This document shows positions 17,785 through 26,019 of a DNA stretch of 64,000 nucleotides, one piece after another. The stretch is taken from the NCBI RefSeq assembly GCF_013386115.1, contig NZ_JACAOR010000010.1, forward strand, positions 186,001 to 250,000, in the 5' to 3' direction. Numbering within the stretch: the first letter of the stretch is position 1; every line of letters begins with the position of its first letter. The stretch is from Pseudomonas gingeri (GTDB lineage Bacteria > Pseudomonadota > Gammaproteobacteria > Pseudomonadales > Pseudomonadaceae). Made by a program: the position numbers and the translations under genes. Below the pieces are notes generated by a model. That model made no database searches, had not been told where the DNA came from, and saw only the letters and a program-made list of their open reading frames with translations.

Positions 17785-18528
17785 ATGACCCATGAATTCG
17801 AAGGACGCTTGGCCGTGGTCACCGGGGCCAGTTCCGGGATAGGCCTGGCCGTCGCCACACGCCTGCTGTCGCAAGGCGCTCGAGTCCTCGTGATGTCACG
17901 CCGGATGGGTGAACTGGAGGAGCTGGCTGAGCGGTTTGAACAACAGCTGACATGGATAGCTGGCGACGTCGCTCAGGCAAACGATCTTGGCCGACTGGCG
18001 GAGCAGGCTGCGGTCCTGGGTCCGGTGCACTATCTGTTGCCCAATGCCGGCATCGCGGAACTGGCAGACGGACTCGACGCTTCGGCGTTCGAGCGCCAAT
18101 GGGCTGTCAACGGTGCAGGAGCGCTCAATACTCTCAGCCATCTACATCAGCACTTGGCCAAACCGGCAGCGGTCGTATTCATAGGCACGTTTCTGACCGA
18201 GATCACCTTTCCCGGGCTTGCGGCCTACATCGCGTCAAAATCAGCACTCAAGGCCCATGCGCGCACGCTGGCGGTGGAGCTGGCGCCCCAGGGAATACGG
18301 GTGAACATGGTTTCTCCCGGCCCTACGGCGACGCCGATCTGGTCCACCCTGGGTCTTGCACAGGCAGACCTGGCCACTGTCGCAAACCAGGTGAACCAAC
18401 GACTGCTGGGCGGCCAATTCCTGGACCCCGGAGCGGTTGCCGACGTCATCCTGTTCCTGCTGAGCCAGGGTGCCCGAAGTGTCTATGGCCAGGACTGGGT
18501 CGTGGACAACGGCTACACCGTTCGATAA
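17785..18528 (+). CDS. Short-chain dehydrogenase/reductase
   Basis: A 247-residue classical SDR: cofactor motif TGASSGIG at about residue 14-21, LPNAGIAEL in place of NNAG, and the catalytic pair in AYIASKSAL. The C-terminal VYGQDWVVDNGYTVR is typical of FabG-like enzymes. An AGGA lies about 10 bases before the ATG. It is divergent from the extra dxr and sits behind the palindrome cluster at 17599-17649. Substrate unknown. Confidence 0.85.
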   Translation: MTHEFEGRLAVVTGASSGIGLAVATRLLSQGARVLVMSRRMGELEELAERFEQQLTWIAGDVAQANDLGRLAEQAAVLGPVHYLLPNAGIAELADGLDASAFERQWAVNGAGALNTLSHLHQHLAKPAAVVFIGTFLTEITFPGLAAYIASKSALKAHARTLAVELAPQGIRVNMVSPGPTATPIWSTLGLAQADLATVANQVNQRLLGGQFLDPGAVADVILFLLSQGARSVYGQDWVVDNGYTVR

Positions 18529-18543
18529 CACGGGCCTTGTTAC

Positions 18544-18576
18544 CCCGCATCGGCCGATGCGCCTTGCTGATGCGGG
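18544..18576 (+). terminator. Possible terminator hairpin after the SDR gene
   Basis: CCCGCATC (18544-18551) pairs with GATGCGGG (18569-18576), an 8-base stem 15 bases after the SDR stop and before the convergent oxidase gene. No T-run follows, so termination is only a possibility. Confidence 0.35.
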
Positions 18577-18700
18577 CATCACCAGCCTCACAACCGACAG
18601 ACCCAACGCAGCGCCCAACGTAGGGATGAGGTCGCCCCAGGCCACGTCCAGTCCGGCGGATGTGCTACCCCCATCGGGTCGCCCTCAATCCCGCTGATCG

Positions 18701-19831
18701 TCACTGGCACAGGAACGGCCGATAGTCGATGTCCAGCGGCACGGGCTTGTCCTGCACCAGGCTGGCGATGATACGGGCGACGATGGGCCCGGCGGTGAAG
18801 CCCATCCAGGGAAAGAAGCCCATGAAGAACCCCGGGACGCCGGGGGCTTCACCGAGAATCGGGCGCCAGTCGTCGGTACCGTTGACCACGGCGGCCCATG
18901 TGCGGATGACCCGCAACGGCCCCAGCGCCGGAACGGTCTGCAGGGCCAGGGCCATGTTCTGCGCCAGCGAGTCGGGATCGGTCACCGGGTGCCCGCGACC
19001 GTGCCAGCGCGCCGGCCAGCCACCACCGATCAGCACCGAACCGATGGCGTTCTGTTTCAGCGTGAGCTTTTCCCCCGCCGAGTACACCAGATGCGGAATC
19101 AACGGTCCGGTCTGCTCGGTCACCGCGACCTGAATCGCAAAGCCCTGCACGTCCGTATGGATGCCCAGCATCGCGGCGATTCGTCCGGCATCGGCGCCCG
19201 CCGCGTTGACCACGCGCCGGGCCACCAGGTCCTCGCCGGCCAGCCGCACCCGGAAGTTCTGCTGGCCCTGCTCGATGCCGATGACTTCGCTGTGACGACG
19301 GAACTTCACCCCCAGGCGCTTCGCCGCATCGGCATACGCCAACGTTGCAATCAACGGACTGGCCTTGCCCTCGATCGGACAGAATGCACCGCCGAGGACC
19401 CGATCCGAGAGATACGGCGCCAGTTCGCGCACCGCACTCTGGTCGAGCAGGTCGACCTCCAGCCCATGCTCGCGTTCGAGCGTCGCCTTGGCCTCGATCT
19501 CACGCAATTGCTGCTCGCTGGTGGCCACCAGCAGACCGCCCTTGGTCGAGACTTCGAGATCGACACCAAGCTCCTTGGGCAATTCGTGCCACATGGCGAT
19601 GGAGCGCGCCATCAACGCGATGCTCGGGGCAAACCGCCGCGCCCACTCCGGGCCCTTGTTGACGAACGGGTCGTGGGGAATCTGCGCATGCAGGCTGCCG
19701 GCATTCGAACCCGATGCCTGGGTATTGAGTTCGGTACGCTCCAGCAGCAACACATCGACGCCGTCCCTGGCCAGGTAATAGGCCGTGGCACAGCCGACCA
19801 GGCCGCCGCCGATGACAATCACATCGGCCAT
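18701..19831 (-). CDS. FAD-dependent D-amino-acid/opine-type oxidoreductase (DAO family)
   Basis: A 376-residue flavoprotein with the dinucleotide motif VIGGGLVGCATAYYLA at the N-terminus, the DAO-family ASGSNAGSLH region and a C-terminal FFMGFFPWMGFTAGP FAD-binding segment. It resembles the beta subunits of opine oxidases and of heteromeric D-hydroxyproline dehydrogenases. The matching alpha/gamma functions are encoded as one fused protein at 22107. It would oxidise an imino or N-substituted D-amino acid and pass electrons on via the 2Fe-2S partner. It is last in the operon dapA-like/OYE/DAO (21930 to 18701). Confidence 0.82.
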   Translation of the reverse strand: MADVIVIGGGLVGCATAYYLARDGVDVLLLERTELNTQASGSNAGSLHAQIPHDPFVNKGPEWARRFAPSIALMARSIAMWHELPKELGVDLEVSTKGGLLVATSEQQLREIEAKATLEREHGLEVDLLDQSAVRELAPYLSDRVLGGAFCPIEGKASPLIATLAYADAAKRLGVKFRRHSEVIGIEQGQQNFRVRLAGEDLVARRVVNAAGADAGRIAAMLGIHTDVQGFAIQVAVTEQTGPLIPHLVYSAGEKLTLKQNAIGSVLIGGGWPARWHGRGHPVTDPDSLAQNMALALQTVPALGPLRVIRTWAAVVNGTDDWRPILGEAPGVPGFFMGFFPWMGFTAGPIVARIIASLVQDKPVPLDIDYRPFLCQ

Positions 19832-19853
19832 GGAAACAACTCCGCTTCATCAC

Positions 19854-20981
19854 TCATGTGGCTTTCACCTGCGTGTGTACCTGACGGCGGGCGAGAAAAA
19901 AACCGTGGGATCTCGGCAACAGATCATGGGCGTCGGGGACCTGCAGTTCCAGCGCCGCGTGATAGGCGAAGCTCGGATCATCCAGCAATGCCCGACCCAA
20001 TGCCACCAGGTCGGCGGCACCATCGACAATCACCTGATTGGCCTGTCGCGCCCCGGTGATCAGTCCCACCGCCATGGTCGCCACCCCGGCTTCGGCACGG
20101 ATGCGCGCGGCGTACGGCACCTGGTGCCCCGGCAAGGCCACCGTGGCGGAACGTGCGACCGGGCCAAGGATCCCGCCCGCCGAACAATCCACCAGGTCAA
20201 CGCCTTCGGCCGCCAGCAACGCGGCCAGGCGCACGCTGTCATCCAGGCTGATCCCGCCTTCACCGTCGTCCACGCAAGACGCCCGGTACCACACCGGCAT
20301 GCTCGCCGGCACCACTGCGCGCACGGCTCGCACGACCTCCAGCGCAAGCCGTGCACGGTTGGAAAAGTCGCCGCCGTAGGCATCGTCGCGACGGTTGGCC
20401 AACGGCGAAAAGAACTCATGAATCAGATAGCCGTGCGCCCCGTGGATCTCGACAAAATCCATCCCCGCTTCAACCGCCCGGCGGGCCCCGTCGGCGAATG
20501 CCTGGACGACCTGCCGGATATCTTCGAGACTGGCCGCCTGCGGCGTCGGCCAATCAGCGGCATGGGCCAGCGCCGAAGGCGCCAGCGTCGGCCAGGCCGG
20601 GGTTGCCGAGCCTGCCGTCAGCGGACCACTGCCGAGCCACGGCACCGCCGAACTGGCCTTGCGTCCGGCATGGGCCAGTTGCACACCCAGCGGCACGTCA
20701 TGCTGATGATAGAGTTCGGCGAGGCGCCGCAGGCCAGGGATCTGCTGGTCGCTCCAGATCCCCAGGCAACCGGGGCTGATGCGACCGTCGCGCGTCACCG
20801 CGGTGGCTTCGAGCAACGCACCGCCGATCCCGCCCAGGGCGAACCGGGCGTGATGGGCGTAATGCCAATCGTTGACCAGGCCTTCGACAGCCTGGTACTG
20901 ACACATCGGCGACACCACCAGGCGATTGCGAAAACGTACGCCGCGGGAGTCGAAAGGCGTGAACAATGGCGGACGGCTCAT
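19854..20981 (-). CDS. Old-yellow-enzyme family NADH:flavin oxidoreductase (XenA/YqjM type)
   Basis: The start is set at ATG 20981, with GGGAG close upstream; the longer frame runs into the aldolase gene. The 375-residue TIM barrel shows RLVVSPMCQYQA with the Cys typical of the YqjM/XenA class, VQLAHAGRK, and EIHGAHGYLIHEFFSP with the paired His-x-x-His for substrate. These enzymes bind FMN and reduce activated alkenes or demethylate N-methyl amines. In this operon it probably acts on an unsaturated intermediate or an N-methylated substrate; both are inference. Confidence 0.87.
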   Translation of the reverse strand: MSRPPLFTPFDSRGVRFRNRLVVSPMCQYQAVEGLVNDWHYAHHARFALGGIGGALLEATAVTRDGRISPGCLGIWSDQQIPGLRRLAELYHQHDVPLGVQLAHAGRKASSAVPWLGSGPLTAGSATPAWPTLAPSALAHAADWPTPQAASLEDIRQVVQAFADGARRAVEAGMDFVEIHGAHGYLIHEFFSPLANRRDDAYGGDFSNRARLALEVVRAVRAVVPASMPVWYRASCVDDGEGGISLDDSVRLAALLAAEGVDLVDCSAGGILGPVARSATVALPGHQVPYAARIRAEAGVATMAVGLITGARQANQVIVDGAADLVALGRALLDDPSFAYHAALELQVPDAHDLLPRSHGFFLARRQVHTQVKAT

Positions 20982-20994
20982 CCCTGCTCCCTGA

Positions 20995-21930
20995 TCACTT
21001 CGCCGCTTGGGCGGCAACGTAGCTATTGATGTCGTCGATGATGCTGACGATCCGCGCGCGGCGATCCAGGCCTTCCTGTCCAAGCTCGGCGAACTGCGTC
21101 AACGGTGCGCGGACATCACCGACCGGATACCCCTGCGACGCCGCCAGGGCTTTCGAATAGCACTGATGGCCGTAGGTGGGGTGACCTTCGGCAATGATGT
21201 GATCGAAGCTGCTGATCATCGCCTGGATCTTGCCCGCCTCTTGCAGCTTGCCTTCGACCAGCGCTTCCCAGAGCCGGGTCGACGCCCGCGGAATGTAGTT
21301 GGCATACGGGTTCACGTACCCCACCGCACCGAGCAGAAAGCTTTCGACCGGACGCTCGCCGGCAAACACGTTCATCACCCCCTCGGTGCCTTCGACGATG
21401 TCGTAGATACGCCCGACATCCATGCTCGCCTCCTTGATGTAGCGCACGTTGTCGAAGGCCTTGGTCATGCGCGCGACGAGCGCGGCGGACATGTCGACGT
21501 TGGTGGTCACCGGGTTGTTGTAGAGCATGATCGGCAGCGAGGTCGACTCGGAAATCGCCCGGTAGTACTTGAAGATTTCGTCTTCGGTCGGGGTGTAGTA
21601 GTACGGCGGCGCGATCATGAAACCGTCGGCGCCCAGTGCTTCGGCTTCACGGGTGTAACGCACGGCGTTGGGGGTGTAGGCGTCCATGGTGCCCACCAGC
21701 ACGTCGATACGGCCGTTGACCAGTTTCACCGTGGTTTCGATGTACTGGGTGCGCTCATCGTCCGAGATGGTCAGGAACTCGCCGGTGGTACCGAGAATGA
21801 TGATGCCCGGCGAACCCGAGGCGATTTGCCATTCGATAAACGCGGCCAGGGCCTTGTAATCGATCTGGCTGCCATCGGCGGTAAAAGGCGTCACTGTCAC
21901 GCCATAGCTGCCGCGAAATTCTTTGCTCAT
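20995..21930 (-). CDS. DapA/NAL-family aldolase or deaminase
   Basis: A 311-residue Schiff-base class I aldolase-fold protein. The pyruvate-binding GTTGEF lies near residue 48, the catalytic Tyr in MLYNNP near 137 and the Schiff-base Lys in YIKEASMD near 165. Biosynthetic DapA is normally elsewhere, and the catabolic setting with DAO and 2Fe-2S/FAD proteins resembles hydroxyproline clusters, where a DapA-family deaminase converts pyrroline-4-hydroxy-2-carboxylate to a 2-oxoglutarate semialdehyde. No hydroxyproline epimerase is present, so the true substrate may differ. It is first in its operon, behind the inverted repeat at 22069-22089. Confidence 0.83.
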   Translation of the reverse strand: MSKEFRGSYGVTVTPFTADGSQIDYKALAAFIEWQIASGSPGIIILGTTGEFLTISDDERTQYIETTVKLVNGRIDVLVGTMDAYTPNAVRYTREAEALGADGFMIAPPYYYTPTEDEIFKYYRAISESTSLPIMLYNNPVTTNVDMSAALVARMTKAFDNVRYIKEASMDVGRIYDIVEGTEGVMNVFAGERPVESFLLGAVGYVNPYANYIPRASTRLWEALVEGKLQEAGKIQAMISSFDHIIAEGHPTYGHQCYSKALAASQGYPVGDVRAPLTQFAELGQEGLDRRARIVSIIDDINSYVAAQAAK

Positions 21931-21952
21931 GCTTGACTCCGATTTTCGTACG

Positions 21953-22089
21953 TTTGTGCGCGGAAAAGATCAATGTTCGCGCATTTATGTCAGTTAATGA
22001 CGTTTTTACTGCAAAACTCACTCGAAAAGCCTTATTCGAAGCGACAGAATCCTGTACATCCTGAAACGAATGTTACCATGGCGAACATT
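21953..22089. promoter_or_regulatory. Operator-like sites before the DapA-family operon
   Basis: The 176-base gap contains TTTGTGCGC (21953-21961), AATGTTCGCGCATTT (21972-21986) and an exact inverted repeat AATGTT (22069-22074)/AACATT (22084-22089) with CGAACATTAGTTCGCG at its right edge. The GTGCG/GTTCG units recur before other genes of this cluster and resemble half-sites of PcaR-type IclR regulators. Confidence 0.5.
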
Positions 22090-22106
22090 AGTTCGCGTTA
22101 TTCGGT

Positions 22107-23807
22107 TTAATTTTTTTCCAGCGAACCGGCCAATTCGGCAATGGTCACCGGTTTGACCGGCAGGCGTGGAGCGAAGCCGGACAGCTCCGAGCGTTGCGAT
22201 CCATTGAGTTCACAGACTTTCTCGTCGAGAGTGGCCGCGCAGTAACGACCCTGGCAGCGGCCCATGCCAATCCGTGTATGCCGCTTGATGGCGCCGGTCG
22301 TACTGATGCCATCGTCCAGCGCCTGTTGCAGCGTGGCAAAACTGACTTCCTCGCAGCGACAAACCAGGCATCCGCCCTGCGCCGTCGCAGTCACCGCCGG
22401 CGGTTTTGCCTCGGCCTTGTACAACGTCCACAATGCCTTCTGGAATGCACGTTGCCGATTGAGTTCGGCTTCGGCTCCGCGGCTGCTTTCGTGCAGCTCG
22501 CCGGACAGTTTGAAACCACTGGAGACGGCGGCTTCCAGGCCGACCATGCGTCCTTCGGCCAATGCGGCCCGGGCACCGCCCAGCCCCGTGCAGTCGCCCA
22601 GGGCAAACACGCCGTCGATGTCGGTCTGGCCGCGGGCATCGCGGCGGGTCACCAGTTGCCGGCGCCGGGCATCGTAATCGTGACCGCAACCCAGTGCCCG
22701 CAGCAGTTCATTGGCCGGTTCGAAGCCATAGCCGAGGCACACGCAGTCGACCTCAAAAGTATCCGGCAGCGGCAGGCCGTCGATATCGCACAGGCTGACC
22801 ATCAGTTGCTCACCCTGCGCCTGGATACCGGAGACCAGTGCCTGGTGAATCATCCGGCCTTTACCCCGCAGCAATGCCAGGCGATACGCCAGGCCCTCCA
22901 GCATCAATCCCGGCGCGGCGATGGCCATGCGCGCCAGGCTGGCCAATGTCGCCAGACCCGGTGCGGCGGCCGCCTCGACCACCGCCACCACCGTCGCCCC
23001 GCCCGCTCGCAGCTCGGCCGCCAGTTGCAGGTTCAACGGACCATTGCCGGCGATCAATACCCGCCGCCCCGGCAAACGTCGGGCGGTGCGCCATAACGTC
23101 TGCGCCGCGCCGGTGGTCATCACGCCCGGCAAGGTCCAGCCCGGCACTTGCCAGCCACGCTCATAGGCACCGGTGGCGACCACCGTGCTGCGCGGTTTCC
23201 AGCGCTGGGTATGACCGTTGATCACGACACCGTATTCGCCGGGTTCGAATGCCCCCCAGACCAGCGCGTCGCCGATCAATTCGACACCCGCTGCCCGTAC
23301 CTCCGCGATCAACCGGGCGCCTTGTCGATGCTGGCGGTCGGGCGGCGCAATGTCCGGCCCCTCGACGCTGACCTGCTTGTAATACTGCCCCCCGGCAATG
23401 CTCCGCTCGTCCACCACGACCACGCTGGCCCCCGCCTGCCGTGCCGCCAACGCCGCCGACAGGCCGCCCGGCCCGGCACCGATCACCAGGACATCCGGCG
23501 TGCGCACCGGGATCGGCTCGATCACCACGTTTTGCGCCACATCCAGCGGCAACGGCGTGTTGGCGATGCTGCGCCTGACGTTGATCGGCGCCACGACCTT
23601 GGTCATGCACGCGCGCTGATTCGGCCGACCGTCGATGTCGACCAGACACTCCTGGCACACGCCCATCCCGCAGAAAATACCGCGACAGGCACCGCTGCGG
23701 GTTTCCCGGAAATGCCGCACACCGCCAGCGATCAGGGCCGCCGCCAACGACTCGCCGGGGCGAGCCGTGTACACGGTGCCTTCGAAAGTGATAGCAATGC
23801 CTTTCAT
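22107..23807 (-). CDS. Fused 2Fe-2S / FAD-NAD oxidoreductase with C-terminal BFD-like domain
   Basis: Start at ATG 23807, preceded by GGAG. The 566-residue protein joins three modules. Residues 1-100 are a 2Fe-2S ferredoxin domain with Cys41, Cys46, Cys51/54 and Cys67. Residues about 105-430 are a pyridine-nucleotide/FAD domain (VIGAGPGGLSAA, then GNGPLNLQ and a GVFALGDCTG segment). A C-terminal Cys-rich BFD-like part follows (CLVCRCEEVSF, GMGRCQGRYC). In opine oxidases and D-hydroxyproline dehydrogenases the small 2Fe-2S and large FAD subunits are usually separate, so this is a natural gamma-alpha fusion; the DAO protein at 18701 is the likely third part. It lies at the end of the ABC operon. 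Confidence 0.85.
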   Translation of the reverse strand: MKGIAITFEGTVYTARPGESLAAALIAGGVRHFRETRSGACRGIFCGMGVCQECLVDIDGRPNQRACMTKVVAPINVRRSIANTPLPLDVAQNVVIEPIPVRTPDVLVIGAGPGGLSAALAARQAGASVVVVDERSIAGGQYYKQVSVEGPDIAPPDRQHRQGARLIAEVRAAGVELIGDALVWGAFEPGEYGVVINGHTQRWKPRSTVVATGAYERGWQVPGWTLPGVMTTGAAQTLWRTARRLPGRRVLIAGNGPLNLQLAAELRAGGATVVAVVEAAAAPGLATLASLARMAIAAPGLMLEGLAYRLALLRGKGRMIHQALVSGIQAQGEQLMVSLCDIDGLPLPDTFEVDCVCLGYGFEPANELLRALGCGHDYDARRRQLVTRRDARGQTDIDGVFALGDCTGLGGARAALAEGRMVGLEAAVSSGFKLSGELHESSRGAEAELNRQRAFQKALWTLYKAEAKPPAVTATAQGGCLVCRCEEVSFATLQQALDDGISTTGAIKRHTRIGMGRCQGRYCAATLDEKVCELNGSQRSELSGFAPRLPVKPVTIAELAGSLEKN

Positions 23808-23886
23808 CAAGCGTCTCCAACAGCTGTCGGTCCGCACGCCCCGCAACCGGCAGGGCGAGCAACACGGGGATGAGTCGGTTCGAGCC

Positions 23887-24624
23887 TCAGTGACGCAGGA
23901 TCTTGCCGACGAATTCGCGAGTGCGCGCCTCGACAGGCGCCTCGAAAATCTGCTGCGGTGTGCCGATCTCGACGACCTGGCCCTTGTCCATCATCACGAT
24001 GCGCGTCGAGACCTCACGCACGAAGGACATCTCGTGGGAGACCAGCAACATGGTGATCCCTTCCTTCGCCAGGGCGCGGACCGTGTCGAGCACCTCGTTG
24101 ACCAGCTCCGGGTCGAGCGCCGCCGTGACTTCGTCGAGCAGCAGGATCTGCGGACGCAATGCCAGCGCCCGGGCAATCGCCACGCGCTGTTGCTGACCAC
24201 CGGACAACTCGTCCGGATAGGCGTGATATTTCTCCCCGAGCCCGACCTTCTTCAGCAACGCCTTGGCCTCGAGTTCGACTTCGGCACGCGGGCGTTTCTT
24301 GATCTTGGTCGGCGCGATCGTGACATTGCGCAGCACGTCCATGTTCTGGAACAGGTTGTACTGCTGAAAGACGATGGCCATCTTGTCCCGCGCGGCACGC
24401 AGGCTGCTTTTCGACACGTAGTCGAGCGGCTCGTCATCGATCAGCACCCGTCCGGCCGTTGGCGGCAACAACCCCATCAGCACACGCAACAAGGTGCTTT
24501 TGCCCGACCCGGACGGCCCGATCAGGCTGATCACTTCACCGCGATCGACCGACAAACTCACGTTTTGCAGGACCGGAATTTGCGCGTACGCGCTGGACAG
24601 ATTTACGACGTTGAGGTGAGGCAA
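23887..24624 (-). CDS. Amino-acid ABC transporter ATP-binding protein (TTG start)
   Basis: I place the start at TTG 24624, with GGAGA 6 bases upstream (24631-24635); the family begins right after it (PHLNVVNLSSAYAQIPVLQN). The product is about 245 residues. Walker A is GPSGSGKSTLL, the signature LSGGQQQRVAIARAL and Walker B ILLLDEVTAALD, where Val replaces the usual Pro after Glu. It resembles GlnQ/HisP-type ATPases. The gene overlaps the 3' end of the permease gene by 89 bases, unusually long. Confidence 0.87.
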   Translation of the reverse strand: MPHLNVVNLSSAYAQIPVLQNVSLSVDRGEVISLIGPSGSGKSTLLRVLMGLLPPTAGRVLIDDEPLDYVSKSSLRAARDKMAIVFQQYNLFQNMDVLRNVTIAPTKIKKRPRAEVELEAKALLKKVGLGEKYHAYPDELSGGQQQRVAIARALALRPQILLLDEVTAALDPELVNEVLDTVRALAKEGITMLLVSHEMSFVREVSTRIVMMDKGQVVEIGTPQQIFEAPVEARTREFVGKILRH

Positions 24625-25291
24625 GACGATTCTCCAGGTAAGCGCCCAATCGGCTGAGTGGGTAAGACAGGACGAAATAAGCAGCAAGTACGACGCCGTA
24701 CACCAGGAACGGCGAATAACCTCGGTTCATCAGCACCTTGCCGGTGAACGTCAGCTCGACGACGCCCATCTGCGACGCCAGCGAGGTGTCCTTGATGAAC
24801 ATCACCATGAAGGCGAAGGCCGGCGGCAGGATGACTTTCCATGACTGCGGCAGGAGCACCATGAACAGCGTGCGGCTGAAGCCGAAGTTCATCACCTGGG
24901 CCGCTTCAAGCTGCTGCCGCGGCACCGACTCGAGCCCGGCGCGGATGATCTCCGACAGAAACGCGGTGGCAACCAGGCAGATCGAGACCGTCGCAATCGC
25001 CGACAGCGAAATGTTCGAGCCAAGCCCCTGCGAGGCGTACATCACGATGAACAGGATCACCAGGAACGGGATACGCCGGAACACCTCGACATAGACCGTC
25101 ACCGCCAGCCGGAACAACATCATCCAGTTGCTGGTGGTACTGCGGATGACGGTAATGGCGAAGCCGGCCACGGCCCCGACCGAACAACCGATCACCGTCA
25201 TCATCAACGTGCGGCCCATGGCTTCGAGAACGAAGACCAGCGTGTACCAGGTGAAGAATCGCGGAGCCTGGGAAATGATCAGATCAAACAT
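24536..25291 (-). CDS. Amino-acid ABC transporter permease
   Basis: A 251-residue HisMQ-type permease with about five membrane helices. It contains EVFRRIPFLVILFIV and the family EAA loop (ESVPRQQLEAAQVMNFGFSR). The C-terminal 30 residues are basic, hydrophilic and overlap the ATPase gene, so they may be a recent extension caused by loss of the original stop. The start overlaps the other permease's stop by one base. Confidence 0.85.
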   Translation of the reverse strand: MFDLIISQAPRFFTWYTLVFVLEAMGRTLMMTVIGCSVGAVAGFAITVIRSTTSNWMMLFRLAVTVYVEVFRRIPFLVILFIVMYASQGLGSNISLSAIATVSICLVATAFLSEIIRAGLESVPRQQLEAAQVMNFGFSRTLFMVLLPQSWKVILPPAFAFMVMFIKDTSLASQMGVVELTFTGKVLMNRGYSPFLVYGVVLAAYFVLSYPLSRLGAYLENRLASPQRRKSVQRVRANSGPAKREFVGRSR

Positions 25292-25965
25292 CAGAACACC
25301 TTGATTTTTGCGCGGAACAGGTGACGGCCTACCAGCCCCAAGGCAATCGACGCAACAAAGGTCAATGCCACGTATATCGCTGCCACCACCGAGAAGGTTT
25401 CAATCGTTCGCAGGTTGGCGGTCGAAATGTTGATGGCCCGGCCGGTCAGTTCCTCGACACCGAAAATGGCCCCGATGGAGCTGCCCAGCACCAGCCAGAC
25501 AAAGAAGTTGCACAGCGGCGCGTAAATGGTCTTGGCGATGTGCGGCAAGATCACGTAGCGCACGGTCTGCAGCCCGGACATGCCCAGGGTCACGGCGGTT
25601 TCGATCTCGGCCTTGCGCACCGACTCGACACCCGAACGCAGGATGTCGGTGAGGTAGGCACCGGAGTTGAGTGTCAGGCCGATCAGCACGGCGGTCATCG
25701 GCTCCAGCACGATGCCGACATCCGGCAAGGCGTAGAACAGGAAGAAGATCTGCACCAGCGCCGGGGTGTTGGTGAACAGCGTGATGTAGACACTGACCAG
25801 ACCCCGCAACAGGCGCCCGCCATGCAACTTGGCCATGGCGCCCGCCAGACCGATGGCGGACCCGAGCCAGAACGAAACAAACGCGATTTCCAGTGTCAGC
25901 CCTGCCCCTTTCAACAGATAAGGGAGGTTCTGGATGACGTTGGAGAACTGAAAGGTGTAGTCCAC
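25291..25965 (-). CDS. Amino-acid ABC transporter permease
   Basis: A 224-residue HisMQ-type permease with an N-terminal GAGLTLEIAFVSFWLG helix, TPALVQIFFLFYALP and the EAA loop (ESVRKAEIETAVTLGMSG). It pairs with the 24536 product to form the channel. It follows the binding-protein gene across a 54-base gap carrying a strong hairpin (25985-26012). Confidence 0.87.
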   Translation of the reverse strand: MDYTFQFSNVIQNLPYLLKGAGLTLEIAFVSFWLGSAIGLAGAMAKLHGGRLLRGLVSVYITLFTNTPALVQIFFLFYALPDVGIVLEPMTAVLIGLTLNSGAYLTDILRSGVESVRKAEIETAVTLGMSGLQTVRYVILPHIAKTIYAPLCNFFVWLVLGSSIGAIFGVEELTGRAINISTANLRTIETFSVVAAIYVALTFVASIALGLVGRHLFRAKIKVF

Positions 25966-25984
25966 GAGGCTATCCGTCCTTTTC

Positions 25985-26012
25985 GCCGACCCGTACCGGG
26001 GTACGGGTCGGC
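25985..26012 (-). other. Strong intercistronic hairpin between binding-protein and permease genes
   Basis: GCCGACCCGTACC (25985-25997) pairs perfectly with GGTACGGGTCGGC (26000-26012), a 13-base stem starting 8 bases after the binding-protein stop. No U-run follows on the minus strand. Such hairpins commonly protect the upstream mRNA and raise binding-protein output relative to the membrane genes; partial termination is the alternative. Confidence 0.6.
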
Positions 26013-26019
26013 GCGGGGG

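Noticed and set aside
18701..23807. Straight assignment of the cluster as a hydroxyproline operon
   Set aside because: DAO, DapA-family, 2Fe-2S/FAD and ALDH genes fit, but no epimerase/racemase gene is present and many extra genes are unexplained, so I kept neutral product names.
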